A DNA stretch of 64,000 nt from Pseudomonas fortuita (GCF_026898135.2 NZ_CP114035.2:4691501-4755500), one strand, 5' to 3'; counted from the first letter of the stretch, positions 53,624 through 62,793 are shown. A program made the numbers and translations. Notes: a model not told the origin generated them from the letters alone.

Positions 53624-54832
53624 CTAGCGCAACACCTTGCTCTGCAGCACCTCGGACTTGCGCCCCATGACGTTCTCGCTGATTTGCACAAAGTCTTCAG
53701 TGCTCACGCTGGGCAAGCGCATCAGCCCGCGTACCACATCGTCCAGCGAACGCTTGGCCTGTGTGTGGATGCGGATTTCCTTGTCCAGTGCCTGCAGCAA
53801 GATCACCCCACGGGCCACCTGAGCGGGGCTGGCGCGTTCGCCCTTGAGCCGGGTGACCTTGGCGCCCTGCTTGCTCAGGCGTGCCTGCCAGGCCTGGTAG
53901 CGGTCGTCGCTCACCCCGCCTGAACGGCGCAGCAACTCGCTGGCGTAGTAGTCGGTCAGGCTTTCCACCAGCCAGTCACTGCCGTCACGCCCATGGATCT
54001 GCGCGAACAGCTGCACCATTTCGCGCAGCAACGGGCTGCTGCCGTTCTCGCTGATCATCGGCCGGGCGCTGTGCAGGTACAGCGAACCCTGCGCTGCCAT
54101 TGCCCCGCGCCACATGCCGTCACGGGCACCGACCAGCAGCAGCTTTGGCGGGTTGCGCGGGAACACGGCCTGCAACTGCGGCCAGACATAGGTCAGCAAG
54201 GTCAGGCTGTCCATGCGCCGCATGCCCTGCCCGACCGGTGCGGCCACAGTGACCTCGGTATCGCCCAGGCGGGCACGGCGGCTACCCAGGTCGCCGGCCA
54301 GCATCCAGCCAGTCGGGCGGTCGAACAGGCGCGAAACATTGTCGATGCGGAACTTGTCCTTGCCAATGCGTGGCCAGGACGTCTCGATACTCTTCCAGCC
54401 CTCGGGCAAGTCGAACGCCAGGCGTGCCACAAGCTCCGTGCCATCTTGCTGGTCAAGCCGCGCAGGCGGTACCAGCTGGTCGCCGAGGAACAACGCCCAG
54501 TGAGGGGTAACACGCGAGGAATAGGCACCGCTGGCGAGCTTCTGGTCCAACTGCACGCGGTAGCTGAGGCTGGTCTTGCCGGCCGCCGGCTGCCACACGC
54601 CACGCTGGCCCTTGAGTTGCCATTGGCCATCGGTCTGGAAGCCGCTGAAGGCCGCCGCCTTGCCCAGGTCGAAGTCGAGGCTGCGCACGGCACTGCCTTC
54701 AGCCAGGGTCAGGCGGACTTCCGCTTGGCCACTGGCGGGCAACAGGCGCACCTGGTAGTCAAGGTCGACCTTTTTCGCCCAGGCTGGCGAACTGGCCATC
54801 AGGCCCAACAGCAACAACAGCTGGCAACGCAT
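53624..54832 (-). CDS. Secreted M61/M1-like peptidase homologue without the zinc motif
   Basis: 402 aa with a signal peptide (MRCQLLLLLGLMASSPAWA). Residues 20-130 look like the N-terminal beta domain of M61 (glycyl aminopeptidase) proteins. The helix that should carry HExxH reads LLREMVQLFAQIH (about 268-280), so the first His is Arg and the second Gln, although Glu271 and the downstream WLVESLTDYYASELL (third-ligand region) are kept. It therefore probably lacks peptidase activity and may be a binding or chaperone protein in the periplasm. Confidence 0.75.
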   Translation of the reverse strand: MRCQLLLLLGLMASSPAWAKKVDLDYQVRLLPASGQAEVRLTLAEGSAVRSLDFDLGKAAAFSGFQTDGQWQLKGQRGVWQPAAGKTSLSYRVQLDQKLASGAYSSRVTPHWALFLGDQLVPPARLDQQDGTELVARLAFDLPEGWKSIETSWPRIGKDKFRIDNVSRLFDRPTGWMLAGDLGSRRARLGDTEVTVAAPVGQGMRRMDSLTLLTYVWPQLQAVFPRNPPKLLLVGARDGMWRGAMAAQGSLYLHSARPMISENGSSPLLREMVQLFAQIHGRDGSDWLVESLTDYYASELLRRSGGVSDDRYQAWQARLSKQGAKVTRLKGERASPAQVARGVILLQALDKEIRIHTQAKRSLDDVVRGLMRLPSVSTEDFVQISENVMGRKSEVLQSKVLR

Positions 54833-54873
54833 ACAGAAACTCCTTGTTTCCCCGTGGCAGCGGGCCGCGCCGG

Positions 54874-55323
54874 TCAGCTGGCGCGGAAGATCAGGTGGTC
54901 TTCCCAGTCGTCTTCGTGCACATCCTGCTCCCTGAGCATACGCCCCGACTGGGAAATGCGCTGTTCATGGACCTGCTGGCGATCGCCACAGACAAGGTGG
55001 TGCCAGGCCGGCAGGTCCTTGCCCTCGCTGACCAGGCGATAACCGCAGGTGCTTGGCAGCCACGTGAACTGGTCGGCCTTGCCCGGGGTGAGCTGGATGC
55101 AGTCCGGTACATGCGCGAAGCGGTTGGGGTAGTCGCTGCACTGGCAGGTATCCATGTCCAGCAATTTGCAGGCGATACGCGTGTAATAGACGCTGTTGTC
55201 GTCTTCGTCCTCAAGCTTTTGCAGGCAGCACAGGCCGCAGCCGTCGCACAGCGACTCCCATTCTTGCGGGCTGAGTTGCTCGAGGGTCTTGCGCCGCCAG
55301 AACGGCGCGTTTTCAGCGATCAT
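54874..55323 (-). CDS. ycgN: YcgN family cysteine-cluster protein (UPF0260)
   Basis: 149 aa from ATG 55323, with AGGA upstream; in-frame ATGs at 55344 and 55356 would add 7 or 11 residues. The Cys clusters [34 protein letters not shown] and the last in STCGYRLV mark UPF0260, thought to bind a metal centre. From memory P. putida KT2440 PP_4587 is this protein. It is next to a nitroreductase in divergent orientation. Confidence 0.93.
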   Translation of the reverse strand: MIAENAPFWRRKTLEQLSPQEWESLCDGCGLCCLQKLEDEDDNSVYYTRIACKLLDMDTCQCSDYPNRFAHVPDCIQLTPGKADQFTWLPSTCGYRLVSEGKDLPAWHHLVCGDRQQVHEQRISQSGRMLREQDVHEDDWEDHLIFRAS

Positions 55324-55467
55324 CACACGGTTTCCTGCATTCATCTTTAGGGCCACGGCGCGCGGCGGCGCCAGTCTAGAGCCTGGCCATCGGCAAAGCC
55401 AGACCGCTTGTCAGTCGCGACGGGACGCAGTAGCGTGCGGGTTTCCCGTCCGTTTGCAGGAGCTGTC

Positions 55468-56061
55468 ATGAGCGCCAACCCCCGCATTGCCGATTACGCC
55501 ATCAACGAACAGTTCATCAACCGCTGGTCGCCACGCGCCTTCACCGCCGAACCGATCAGCGAACAGACCCTGCTGAGCTTCCTGGAAGCCGCACGCTGGG
55601 CACCGTCGGCGTACAACTCGCAACCTTGGCGCTTCCTGTATGCCCGCCGCGACACGCCAAACTGGGAGCGCTACCTGAACCTGCTGGTGCCGTTCAACCG
55701 CAGCTGGGCGCAACAGGCCTCGGCGCTGGTACTGATCATTTCCAAGACCACCTTTGCAGCCCCGGGCGCCACGGAAGAAAAACCGGCGCTGTGGCACACC
55801 TTCGACACCGGCTCCGCCTGGGGCCACCTGGCCCTGCAGGCCAGCATCAGCGGCTGGCATACCCATGGCATGGCTGGTTTCGACCAGGACTTGGCGCGTC
55901 AGGAACTGAAGATTCCCGAGGGCTACGTGCTGCATGCCATGGTGGCGATCGGCAAGCTGGGTGACAAGGCCAGACTGGATGAAGCGCTGCAGTCGCGTGA
56001 AGTACCGAGCCCGCGCAAGCCGCTGAGCGAGCTGGCTGCCGAGGGTGATTTCAGCCTGTAA
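55468..56061 (+). CDS. Nitroreductase family protein
   Basis: 197 aa from ATG 55468, with CAGGAG ahead. The FMN-binding motifs of the family are present: INRWSPRAFTAEPISEQTLL at the N-terminus (Arg contacts), ARWAPSAYNSQPWRF and DTGSAWGHLALQASISGWH. It reduces nitro compounds or quinones with NAD(P)H. The substrate cannot be predicted from sequence. Confidence 0.9.
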   Translation: MSANPRIADYAINEQFINRWSPRAFTAEPISEQTLLSFLEAARWAPSAYNSQPWRFLYARRDTPNWERYLNLLVPFNRSWAQQASALVLIISKTTFAAPGATEEKPALWHTFDTGSAWGHLALQASISGWHTHGMAGFDQDLARQELKIPEGYVLHAMVAIGKLGDKARLDEALQSREVPSPRKPLSELAAEGDFSL

Positions 56062-56080
56062 GCCTTGTGGAGGCCTTACT

Positions 56081-56158
56081 GGCCTCTTCGCGGGCTCGCC
56101 CGCTCCCACAGGCACGGTGCTGTACCTGTGGGAGCGGGCGAGCCCGCGAAGAGGCCGG
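56081..56158. repeat. REP pair, class B
   Basis: GGCCTCTTCGCGGGCTCGCC and its inverted copy only about 12 bases apart, between the convergent nitroreductase and hydroxyacid dehydrogenase genes. Confidence 0.9.
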
Positions 56159-56173
56159 CACAGGCAACATCAA

Positions 56174-57106
56174 TCAGTAGCCCCGGGCAAAGTCCACTTC
56201 CCCACGCAACCCCTGCCCCGCTTCATAAGCCCGCACATTCTCGACAAACAACCGCACCATCGCTGCCGGCGAGGTGGGTGCCGAGCTGTGCCCGGTCAAC
56301 AATAGCCCCCAGGCGGTCCAGAACGGGTGCTGCCGGGGCAACGGCTCCTGCCGGCAGACATCGATCACCGCTCCGGCCAGATGGCCCTGCTTCAGTGCCT
56401 CTACCAGGTCGGCATCGACCACGGCCGCGCCACGCCCGGCATTGATGAACAACGCCGTGGCCTGGAAGCACTTGAACAGCGCCGCGTCATACAGGTCGTG
56501 GGTAGCAGGGGTGTCCGGCAGCAGGTTGAGCACGTAGTCGGCCTGGCCCACCATGCGTGGCAAGTCGGCCAGCGCAGCCACCTCGACGAACGGTGCCTGT
56601 TCCCGGGCGCTGCTGGCTACGCCGTACAGCACCACACCAAACGGCTGCAGGAACTCGGCCACCCGCTGGCCAATGTCGCCGGTGCCGACAATCAGCACCT
56701 TGCGCCCTTCCAGCGTGCGCCCCGGGCGGTCATCCCAGCGCCGCTCGACCTGGCTCACCAGGCGCGACAGCACCTCGCGCTCATGGCCGAGCATGTAGGT
56801 CAGCATGTACTCGGCCATCACCTGGCCGAATATGCCCACCGCACGGGTCAGGCGATAGTCACGCGGCAGGCCATCGGCCAGCAACGGCGTGATACCGGCC
56901 CACGTCGATTGCATCCATTCCGGTTTGAGGCCCTGGCGTAGCAAGCTCGCCAGCAAGTCCGGCTGGCCCAGCCACACCGTGCACTGCGCTGCCTGACGGG
57001 CCAGCTCGGCGGAGTCACCGCTGGTCAGGATTTCCACGTTCGGCGCTGTTTCGCGCAAAAGCCCGGCGTAACGAGCATGGTCATGCTCAGCAATCAGTAC
57101 ACGCAT
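56174..57106 (-). CDS. D-2-hydroxyacid dehydrogenase (glyoxylate/hydroxypyruvate reductase-like)
   Basis: 310 aa. Rossmann motif VLIVGTGDIGQRVAEFLQPF, catalytic Arg in FINAGRGAAVVDADL, Glu in DVCRQEPLPRQHPFW and His in LLTGHSSAPTSP. It reduces 2-oxo acids such as glyoxylate or hydroxypyruvate with NAD(P)H. The gene starts two bases after the stop of ycgL, so it is the last gene of the rnd, ycgL run. Confidence 0.9.
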   Translation of the reverse strand: MRVLIAEHDHARYAGLLRETAPNVEILTSGDSAELARQAAQCTVWLGQPDLLASLLRQGLKPEWMQSTWAGITPLLADGLPRDYRLTRAVGIFGQVMAEYMLTYMLGHEREVLSRLVSQVERRWDDRPGRTLEGRKVLIVGTGDIGQRVAEFLQPFGVVLYGVASSAREQAPFVEVAALADLPRMVGQADYVLNLLPDTPATHDLYDAALFKCFQATALFINAGRGAAVVDADLVEALKQGHLAGAVIDVCRQEPLPRQHPFWTAWGLLLTGHSSAPTSPAAMVRLFVENVRAYEAGQGLRGEVDFARGY

Positions 57107-57108
57107 GG

Positions 57109-57402
57109 TCAGACCGGGTCGTTACGGCGCAACAGCTCTTCGGGCAGGTGCTCGATGTACTCATCTTCCAGCGGCGGCATCTGCAGGTGGTAGCCCTGGT
57201 TATCGAGGTTTTCCAGCACCTTGGTGATGTCCTCACGGGCCAGCTTGCGCTCGGGGCTAAGCACCAGATCAAACGCGTGCATGGGGGTGCCAAAGGCCGG
57301 CAACAGGCCTTCGGGCACACGCTCCAGGCCGTCGGCCTTGAGCACGTACAGGTACATTTCGTTCTTGCGGGGGCTCTTGTAGATCGAGCAAATGCGTTTC
57401 AT
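57109..57402 (-). CDS. ycgL: YcgL domain protein
   Basis: 97 aa with the YcgL signature [20 protein letters not shown] and [20 protein letters not shown]. The ycgL gene is found beside ycgN and rnd in gamma-proteobacteria and has no known activity. Its ATG overlaps the stop of rnd by four bases. Confidence 0.93.
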   Translation of the reverse strand: MKRICSIYKSPRKNEMYLYVLKADGLERVPEGLLPAFGTPMHAFDLVLSPERKLAREDITKVLENLDNQGYHLQMPPLEDEYIEHLPEELLRRNDPV

Positions 57403-58532
57403 CGGGTTTCTCCGGCAGCTGCCAGGTTGTCCAGCAGGGCCTGGCCCATGCGCTCACGGCGCCAGCCGCGCAGCGAATCGGGCAGTTGATAAGGGCCATG
57501 GGGGTAGCCGGTCTTGAGCAGCGCTTCCAGGGCTTTCTTGCGCAGCATCAGCTCGGGGGCAATGCCCAGGCGCTCGCCTTCGGCCTGGCCGATGGCACGC
57601 AGTTGCTTGAGAATGCCCGCAGCCTCGATCGGCAGTGGTTCAGGCAACGGCGCTGGCCACTGCTCGGCAGGCAGGCTGCCGGCGCGCTTGATCAGCTGCA
57701 CGAGAAACTCACCGTCCTGACGAATGGTGCGCGGGTGCATCTCGTCGATCTTGGCCAGCGCCGACAGGTTGTTCGGCTGGCTCTTGGCCATGGGCCACAG
57801 CGAGTGTTCCTTGAGGATGCGGTTGCGCGGCACATCACGGTTGCGCGCTTCGCGCTCGCGCCAGGCGCACAGTTCGCGCAGCACCGCCAGTTGCTGGGGG
57901 GCCAGCTTCCAGGCGAGCTTGACGTCGCGGTACAGGCTTTCGGGCTCGACTTCACGGCGCAATGCGGCCACCAGCTCGGCGCCGTCTTCCAGCACCCAGG
58001 CGTACTTGTCGTCGGACAAACGCGGGCGCAGCACCGTGAACAGCTCGGCCAGGTGCACGGCATCCTCGGCCGCATAACTGATCTGGGTTTCAGAGAGCGG
58101 GCGCTGCAGCCAGTCGGAGCGGGTCTCACCCTTGGGCAGCTCGATACCCAGCACCTCCTGCACCAGGCGCGAATAGCCCATGGAGAAGCCCAGGTTCAGG
58201 TAACCGGCAGCCAGCTGGGTGTCGAACAGCGGCTGCGGCAGCTTGCCGGTCAGGCGCAGCAGCACTTCAAGGTCTTCGCTGCAGGCGTGCAGCACCTTGA
58301 CCACACCGCAGTCTTCCAGCAGATCGGCCAAGGGTTGCCAGTTGCCGATCAGCAGCGGGTCGATCAGGAAGGCCCGCTGGCCGTCACCGATCTGAATCAG
58401 CCCGGCTTTCGGGTAGAAGGTGTCGACCCGCATGAATTCGGTGTCGACGGCGACGAAGGGCAGTTGGTGCCAGTCGCGGCAGTGTTCGGCCAGGCTCTGG
58501 TCGTCACGGATCCAGTGAATTTCGATGGCCAC
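57399..58532 (-). CDS. rnd: Ribonuclease D
   Basis: 377 aa, the normal length. The DEDDy exonuclease site is [14 protein letters not shown] (DxE), [14 protein letters not shown] and [13 protein letters not shown] (Tyr/Asp). Two HRDC regions follow ([20 protein letters not shown]). RNase D trims 3' ends of tRNA precursors and some small stable RNAs. It is the first gene of the coupled rnd, ycgL, hydroxyacid dehydrogenase group. Confidence 0.95.
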   Translation of the reverse strand: MAIEIHWIRDDQSLAEHCRDWHQLPFVAVDTEFMRVDTFYPKAGLIQIGDGQRAFLIDPLLIGNWQPLADLLEDCGVVKVLHACSEDLEVLLRLTGKLPQPLFDTQLAAGYLNLGFSMGYSRLVQEVLGIELPKGETRSDWLQRPLSETQISYAAEDAVHLAELFTVLRPRLSDDKYAWVLEDGAELVAALRREVEPESLYRDVKLAWKLAPQQLAVLRELCAWREREARNRDVPRNRILKEHSLWPMAKSQPNNLSALAKIDEMHPRTIRQDGEFLVQLIKRAGSLPAEQWPAPLPEPLPIEAAGILKQLRAIGQAEGERLGIAPELMLRKKALEALLKTGYPHGPYQLPDSLRGWRRERMGQALLDNLAAAGETR

Positions 58533-58647
58533 GAGGCTCTCCCACTAACATTGGCGCGCAGTATATACGGCGCGGGCACTGCTGGTGAAACCCGGGCCAT
58601 CCTTGATATCGATCAGTGGTGCTGTTTGTGAGTGAAGGAACGGCATT

Positions 58648-60285
58648 TCAGCGCTTGGCCGCCAGCCAAGGCCGGCAGCTGGCGAACATGTCCAGCGACT
58701 GCTGGTAGACCTCGGTGCGCACCTGCAACAGGCCGAGCATGGAGTGGAACAGGTTGTCCTGCGACAGCGGGGCATCGCTGAGCTTGGCCAGGCAGTCGGT
58801 GTCGAGGCCGAAGTCCTCCTTGTAGCTGTCGGAGAACCAGGTCAGCAGCGGCACGTGCTTTTGCTGCTCAGGGGCGATGGGGTAAGGCGTGCCATGCAGG
58901 AACAGGTTGTACTCGCCCAGCGACTCGCCGTGGTCGGACAGGTAGATCATGGCCGTGTCGACCTTGTCCTGTTTGCTGCGCAAGGTGTCGATCAGCGAAG
59001 CCAGCACCTTGTCGGTATAGGCCAGGGTGTTGTCATAGCCGTTGATGATCTCCTGCTCGCTGCACTGGTTAAGTGCGTTGCTCTGGCATACCGGCGTGAA
59101 GCGCTCGCCGCCACTGGGGTAGCGCTTGAAGTATTCCGGCCCGTGGCTGCCCATCTGGTGCAGCACCAGCACGGTGTCCCTGTCGAGGTTGTCGATCAGC
59201 TCGTCCAGACCTTGCAGCAGGATCTGGTCATGGCATTCGCCATTGGCGCACAGTTGGGGGTCCTTGAGGTTGCTGACATCAATGAACTGCACGCGGTCGC
59301 AGGTACCCTTGCAGCCCGACTGGTTGTCACGCCACTGCACGGCCAGGCCGGCACGCTGGAGAACGTCCAGCAACCCTTCGCGGTTCTTCGCCACGCGGGC
59401 ATCGTAATCCTTGCGCTTCATGCCCGAGAACATGCACGGCACCGAGACTGCGGTTTCCGTGCCGCACGAGTGCACATCGGAAAACGCCAGCAGGCCTTGT
59501 TCCTTGGCCAGGTTCGGCGTGGTATCGCGCTCGTAGCCCAGCACGCCGAAATGGTCTGCCCGGGCACTTTCGCCGACGACCAGCACCGTCAGCGACTTGC
59601 GCTCGTGTTTTTGCCAGGCGGCATCTCGCTTGGCATCTTCGCCATAAGACTGGAATGGGCGCGAGGCAGTACCGACCCGCTCGCTGACATAACCGATGGA
59701 GGCCCCAACGATATTGCTCGGGGTCAGCATCAGGCGCAGTTCGTGGTGGTTGCGAAACAGCGACGACAACCCTTGATAATTGACCAGCGCTACCGAGCCA
59801 AGGGCCACGACACAGGCACCACTGACCACCAGCTTGCCCAGCAGCTCGCGGTGCCAGGGGCGGTAAGCGATTTGCACCTTCCACAACAACACTGACGGCA
59901 AGACACCCAATAACAGGATATAGGCAGCAAACTTCAGCGACATCAGATCGCGCACTTCTGCAACATTGGTCTCAGCCATATTGCGGAACATGCCGGCATC
60001 AATCAGTACACCGTACTGGTTCATGAAGTAAGCCGCGCCCGCGCCACTCATGAACAACACGATGAGTACCGGCTTCAATACATAACGGAAGGCAACCAGG
60101 GTGAGAATGAGGTTGAAGGCGAACAGCATCAGCACCGCAAACGCCAGGCTCAGCCAAAGCCCTGACAGGCCGGCGGGCACCACCTCTTGCAAGTGCTCCC
60201 AGAGAAACATGTTCAAGCCAATCAGCAGGTAAAGGCTGGCCAGCAGCGTGACCCATTCAGTCCGCAGGGATTTAAGGTTGAGCAT
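58648..60285 (-). CDS. eptA: Lipid A phosphoethanolamine transferase
   Basis: 545 aa from ATG 60285 (MLNLKSLRTEWVTLLASLYL). Five membrane helices fill the first 170 residues, then a periplasmic sulfatase-fold domain with Glu239 in VVGESARADHFG, nucleophile Thr276 in HSCGTETAVSVPCMFS, HQMGSHGPEYFKRYP and LSDHGESLGE. It adds phosphoethanolamine to lipid A, lowering the negative charge and raising resistance to cationic peptides such as polymyxin. The leader carries three phased repeats (60371-60433), a sign of two-component control. Confidence 0.93.
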   Translation of the reverse strand: MLNLKSLRTEWVTLLASLYLLIGLNMFLWEHLQEVVPAGLSGLWLSLAFAVLMLFAFNLILTLVAFRYVLKPVLIVLFMSGAGAAYFMNQYGVLIDAGMFRNMAETNVAEVRDLMSLKFAAYILLLGVLPSVLLWKVQIAYRPWHRELLGKLVVSGACVVALGSVALVNYQGLSSLFRNHHELRLMLTPSNIVGASIGYVSERVGTASRPFQSYGEDAKRDAAWQKHERKSLTVLVVGESARADHFGVLGYERDTTPNLAKEQGLLAFSDVHSCGTETAVSVPCMFSGMKRKDYDARVAKNREGLLDVLQRAGLAVQWRDNQSGCKGTCDRVQFIDVSNLKDPQLCANGECHDQILLQGLDELIDNLDRDTVLVLHQMGSHGPEYFKRYPSGGERFTPVCQSNALNQCSEQEIINGYDNTLAYTDKVLASLIDTLRSKQDKVDTAMIYLSDHGESLGEYNLFLHGTPYPIAPEQQKHVPLLTWFSDSYKEDFGLDTDCLAKLSDAPLSQDNLFHSMLGLLQVRTEVYQQSLDMFASCRPWLAAKR

Positions 60286-60370
60286 CAGCGTTCGCAATCA
60301 AGAGTGATTATCAGCCCCCAGGCCGGATGGCACCGTGGGAAAGTTGGGCGAACTCTAGAAAGCGCATCAT

Positions 60371-60433
60371 CAATTTTTTGTGAAAAAGACGGTAACAATT
60401 TCGTGAAGCGTGGTCTTTTATCAATTTCGTGAA
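60371..60433 (-). promoter_or_regulatory. Three phased repeats upstream of eptA
   Basis: CAATTTTTTGTGAA (60371), CAATTTCGTGAA (60396) and CAATTTCGTGAA (60422) lie 25 and 26 bases apart, in the same orientation, about 85-150 bases ahead of the eptA start. On the reverse strand they read TTCACGAAATTG. Regular spacing of about 2.5 helical turns suits tandem binding of a response-regulator dimer. From memory the ColR site in P. putida contains a TTTTT(C/G)AC core; the reverse strand here holds CTTTTTCAC at about 60382-60390. Confidence 0.5.
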
Positions 60434-60537
60434 AGTCATTCAGCTGCCATTCAGCGTGGCCGCCCTCACAAGCCTGCGCAAACGCGGCTATCCTCAGTGG
60501 TCAGGACCTTACCGACAACCCTGACAGAGGTGAAGAA

Positions 60538-60774
60538 ATGCCAGTTCCGCATGATCTGCTCGCTGACCTGCACGTTACCGCTGATGCATTCCAGGCGCTC
60601 ATTGACAAGGACCAGGCGCTGCACGCGCTGCACAAGGAATACAACGCCAAGGACAAGGAGGTGGTCGCCGCCGAAGGCAACGGTACCAACGACGACGCCG
60701 TCAACCGGCTGCGCAAGGAACGGTTGCTGATCAAGGACAAGATCGAACGGATCATCCATCCGCCCAAATCCTGA
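60538..60774 (+). CDS. YdcH family protein (DUF465)
   Basis: A 78-aa helical hairpin protein, MPVPHDLLADLHVTADAFQA, then ALHALHKEYNAKDKEVVAAE and NRLRKERLLIKDKIERIIHP. The KExRLxxKDxI pattern near the end identifies DUF465. The role is unknown. GACAGAGGTG gives a ribosome site ahead of ATG 60538. It is divergent from eptA and may share the intergenic control region. Confidence 0.85.
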   Translation: MPVPHDLLADLHVTADAFQALIDKDQALHALHKEYNAKDKEVVAAEGNGTNDDAVNRLRKERLLIKDKIERIIHPPKS

Positions 60775-60800
60775 TTGATTTCACAGGCCTGAACGCGCCA

Positions 60801-60917
60801 TGTGGGAGCGGCCTTGCGCCGCGAAAGGGCTGCGTAGCGGCCCCAAGGTTTCAGCAATAACGCATAGATTGCCGGGGCCGCGCTGCGGCCCTTTCGCGGC
60901 ACAAGGCCGCTCCCACA
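60801..60917. repeat. REP pair, class A
   Basis: TGTGGGAGCGGCCTTGCGCC and its inverted copy, with palindromic inner arms, between the convergent ydcH-like and cystathionine gamma-synthase genes. Confidence 0.88.
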
Positions 60918-60931
60918 AGACCGCGTTTATA

Positions 60932-62101
60932 TCAGCCCGCCGCTGATGCCTTCAAAGCACCATCCAGGTCCTCGATCAGGTCGCGGTGATCCTCGATCCC
61001 CATCGACAACCGCAGCAGGTTCTCGCTGATCCCCATCACGCCTTTCTGCTCCGGGCTCAGCGAGCAATGCGACATGGTCCACGAGTGGTTGATCATGCTC
61101 TCCACCCCGCCGAGCGAGTCGGCCAGCACAAAGATCTGCAACGCCTCCACCAGGCGGTTGAGCGCGGCGCGGTCGCCCTTCACCTTCATCGCCACCACCG
61201 CCCCGCCACTGCGCATCTGGCGTTTGCACAGTTCATGCTGGGGGTGGCTTTCCAGCCCCGGGTAATACACCTGCTCGATCTGCGCACGCCCTTCGAGAAA
61301 GCGTGCCACCTGCAGGGCGTTGGCACACTGGCGCTCCATGCGCACATCCAGGGTCTTCAGGCCGCGCAGGGCGAGGTAACAGTCAAATGGCCCCTGCACC
61401 GCGCCAATCGCCATGCTGATGCGGCGCAGGCGTGCCAGCAGTGCATCATTGGCCGCCACTACCACGCCACCGGTCAGGTCGGAGTGGCCGCCGATGTATT
61501 TGCTGGCGGAGTGCATCACCAGGTCCACGCCCAAGGTGATCGGGCGCTGGTTCCACGGTGAGCAGAAGGTGTTGTCGATACAGGTCAGGATGCCCCGCGC
61601 CTTGGCCAGGTCGCACACCGCCTTGATGTCGACCAGGTGCAGCAACGGGTTGGTCGGCGACTCGATCCAGATCAGCTGGGTTTGCGGCTTGATGGCGGCG
61701 GCCACAGCCTCAAGGTCGTTGAGGTCGACATAGGTGGTGGTCAGGCCCGAGGTACGGCTGCGGTAGTCCTCCAGAATGCGGAAGGTGCCGCCATACACGC
61801 CGTTCATCACCACCACGTGGGCATCCTTGGGCAGCAGCTCAAGCACGGTTGCGGTGGCATTGACGCCCGAGGCACAGGCCACAGCGCCCACGCCTTCTTC
61901 AAGGGCAGCGACACAGGTTTCGTAGGCATGCCGGGTAGGGTTGCCGACGCGGCTGTAGGAGTATTCCGGCTTGTCGTCCAGGCTGCGCTTGGTGAACGAG
62001 CTGGCGGTGACGATAGCCGGGAAAATGGCGTTTTCGGCAACGCTGAACTGCTCGCCGGCGTGAATGGTACGGGTGGCGAAATTGCGCGGCTTGTCGGACA
62101 T
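60932..62101 (-). CDS. Trans-sulfuration family PLP enzyme (cystathionine gamma-synthase-like)
   Basis: 389 aa from ATG 62101 (MSDKPRNFATRTIHAGEQFS); the ATG at 62113 is an alternative. PLP Lys lies in MHSASKYIGGHSDLTGG; YSRVGNPTRHAYE is the substrate-binding Tyr/Arg motif; SPTNPLLHLVDI follows. Family members make or break cystathionine, or release methanethiol from methionine. I cannot separate gamma-synthase from gamma-lyase by eye. A divergent Lrp-type regulator is 104 bases away. Confidence 0.88.
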   Translation of the reverse strand: MSDKPRNFATRTIHAGEQFSVAENAIFPAIVTASSFTKRSLDDKPEYSYSRVGNPTRHAYETCVAALEEGVGAVACASGVNATATVLELLPKDAHVVVMNGVYGGTFRILEDYRSRTSGLTTTYVDLNDLEAVAAAIKPQTQLIWIESPTNPLLHLVDIKAVCDLAKARGILTCIDNTFCSPWNQRPITLGVDLVMHSASKYIGGHSDLTGGVVVAANDALLARLRRISMAIGAVQGPFDCYLALRGLKTLDVRMERQCANALQVARFLEGRAQIEQVYYPGLESHPQHELCKRQMRSGGAVVAMKVKGDRAALNRLVEALQIFVLADSLGGVESMINHSWTMSHCSLSPEQKGVMGISENLLRLSMGIEDHRDLIEDLDGALKASAAG

Positions 62102-62205
62102 GGTCAGGCCCATTGGCAGAGTGAAGGCTGCAACTATCGCACAACCCAAATCGTCTGGCCTTGGGGTAATCTGTGAAAAATTTTTCTACACGGCCCGCGC
62201 GCGAT

Positions 62206-62667
62206 ATGGACAGTTTCGACCAGCACATACTTACCCTGCTTCAGCGCGATGCCTCGATCGCGCTCAAGGACCTGGCCGAGGCCGTCAACCTGTCCACCAC
62301 GCCGTGCTGGAAGCGGGTCAAGCGCCTGGAAGAAGAAGGCTACATACTCGGCCGTGTCGCCCTGCTGGACCCCGAACGCCTGGGGCTGGGGCTGACGGTG
62401 TTCGTCCAGCTCAAGACCCAGCGCCATGACAGCGCCTGGCTGGAGCAGTTTGCCGCGACCGTGACCGGGTTTGAGGAAGTGATGGAGTTCTATCGCATGT
62501 CGGGGGACTGGGACTACATGCTGCGGGTGGTGGTGGGGGATATTGCGGCGTATGACCGGTTCTACAAAAAGCTGATTACCCGCACCGATGGGCTGTCGAA
62601 CATCACCTCCAGTTTTGCCATGGAGCAGATGAAGTACACCACGGCTTACCCGGTGCATCGTTCCTGA
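62206..62667 (+). CDS. Lrp/AsnC-family regulator
   Basis: 153 aa from ATG 62206 (MDSFDQHILTLLQRDASIAL); a GTG at 62173 would add 11 residues. Helix-turn-helix LAEAVNLSTTPCWKRVKRLE is followed by the RAM effector domain (WLEQFAATVTGFEEVMEFYR and GDWDYMLRVVVGDIAAYDRF). It is divergent from the trans-sulfuration enzyme, so I infer that it controls that gene in response to a sulfur amino acid. Such pairs are common. Confidence 0.9.
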   Translation: MDSFDQHILTLLQRDASIALKDLAEAVNLSTTPCWKRVKRLEEEGYILGRVALLDPERLGLGLTVFVQLKTQRHDSAWLEQFAATVTGFEEVMEFYRMSGDWDYMLRVVVGDIAAYDRFYKKLITRTDGLSNITSSFAMEQMKYTTAYPVHRS

Positions 62668-62683
62668 TTCTGTATGGCTGCAC

Positions 62684-62779
62684 CGGCCCTATCGCCGGCA
62701 GGCCAGCTCCCACAGGTTTATCACAGGTTCTGAAAGCTGTGGAGTCCCTGTGGGAGCTGGCTTGCCGGCGATAGGGCCC
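62684..62779. repeat. REP-like pair, class C
   Basis: GGCCCTATCGCCGGCAGGCC and its inverted copy (GCTGGCTTGCCGGCGATAGG) about 35 bases apart, between the convergent Lrp and molybdoenzyme genes. Confidence 0.85.
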
Positions 62780-62793
62780 TTGCAGGCAACCCG

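Noticed and set aside
5939..62779. Repeated palindromes considered as a CRISPR array
   Set aside because: Copies are scattered over 57 kb, occur in inverted pairs and have no regular spacers or cas genes; they are REP elements.
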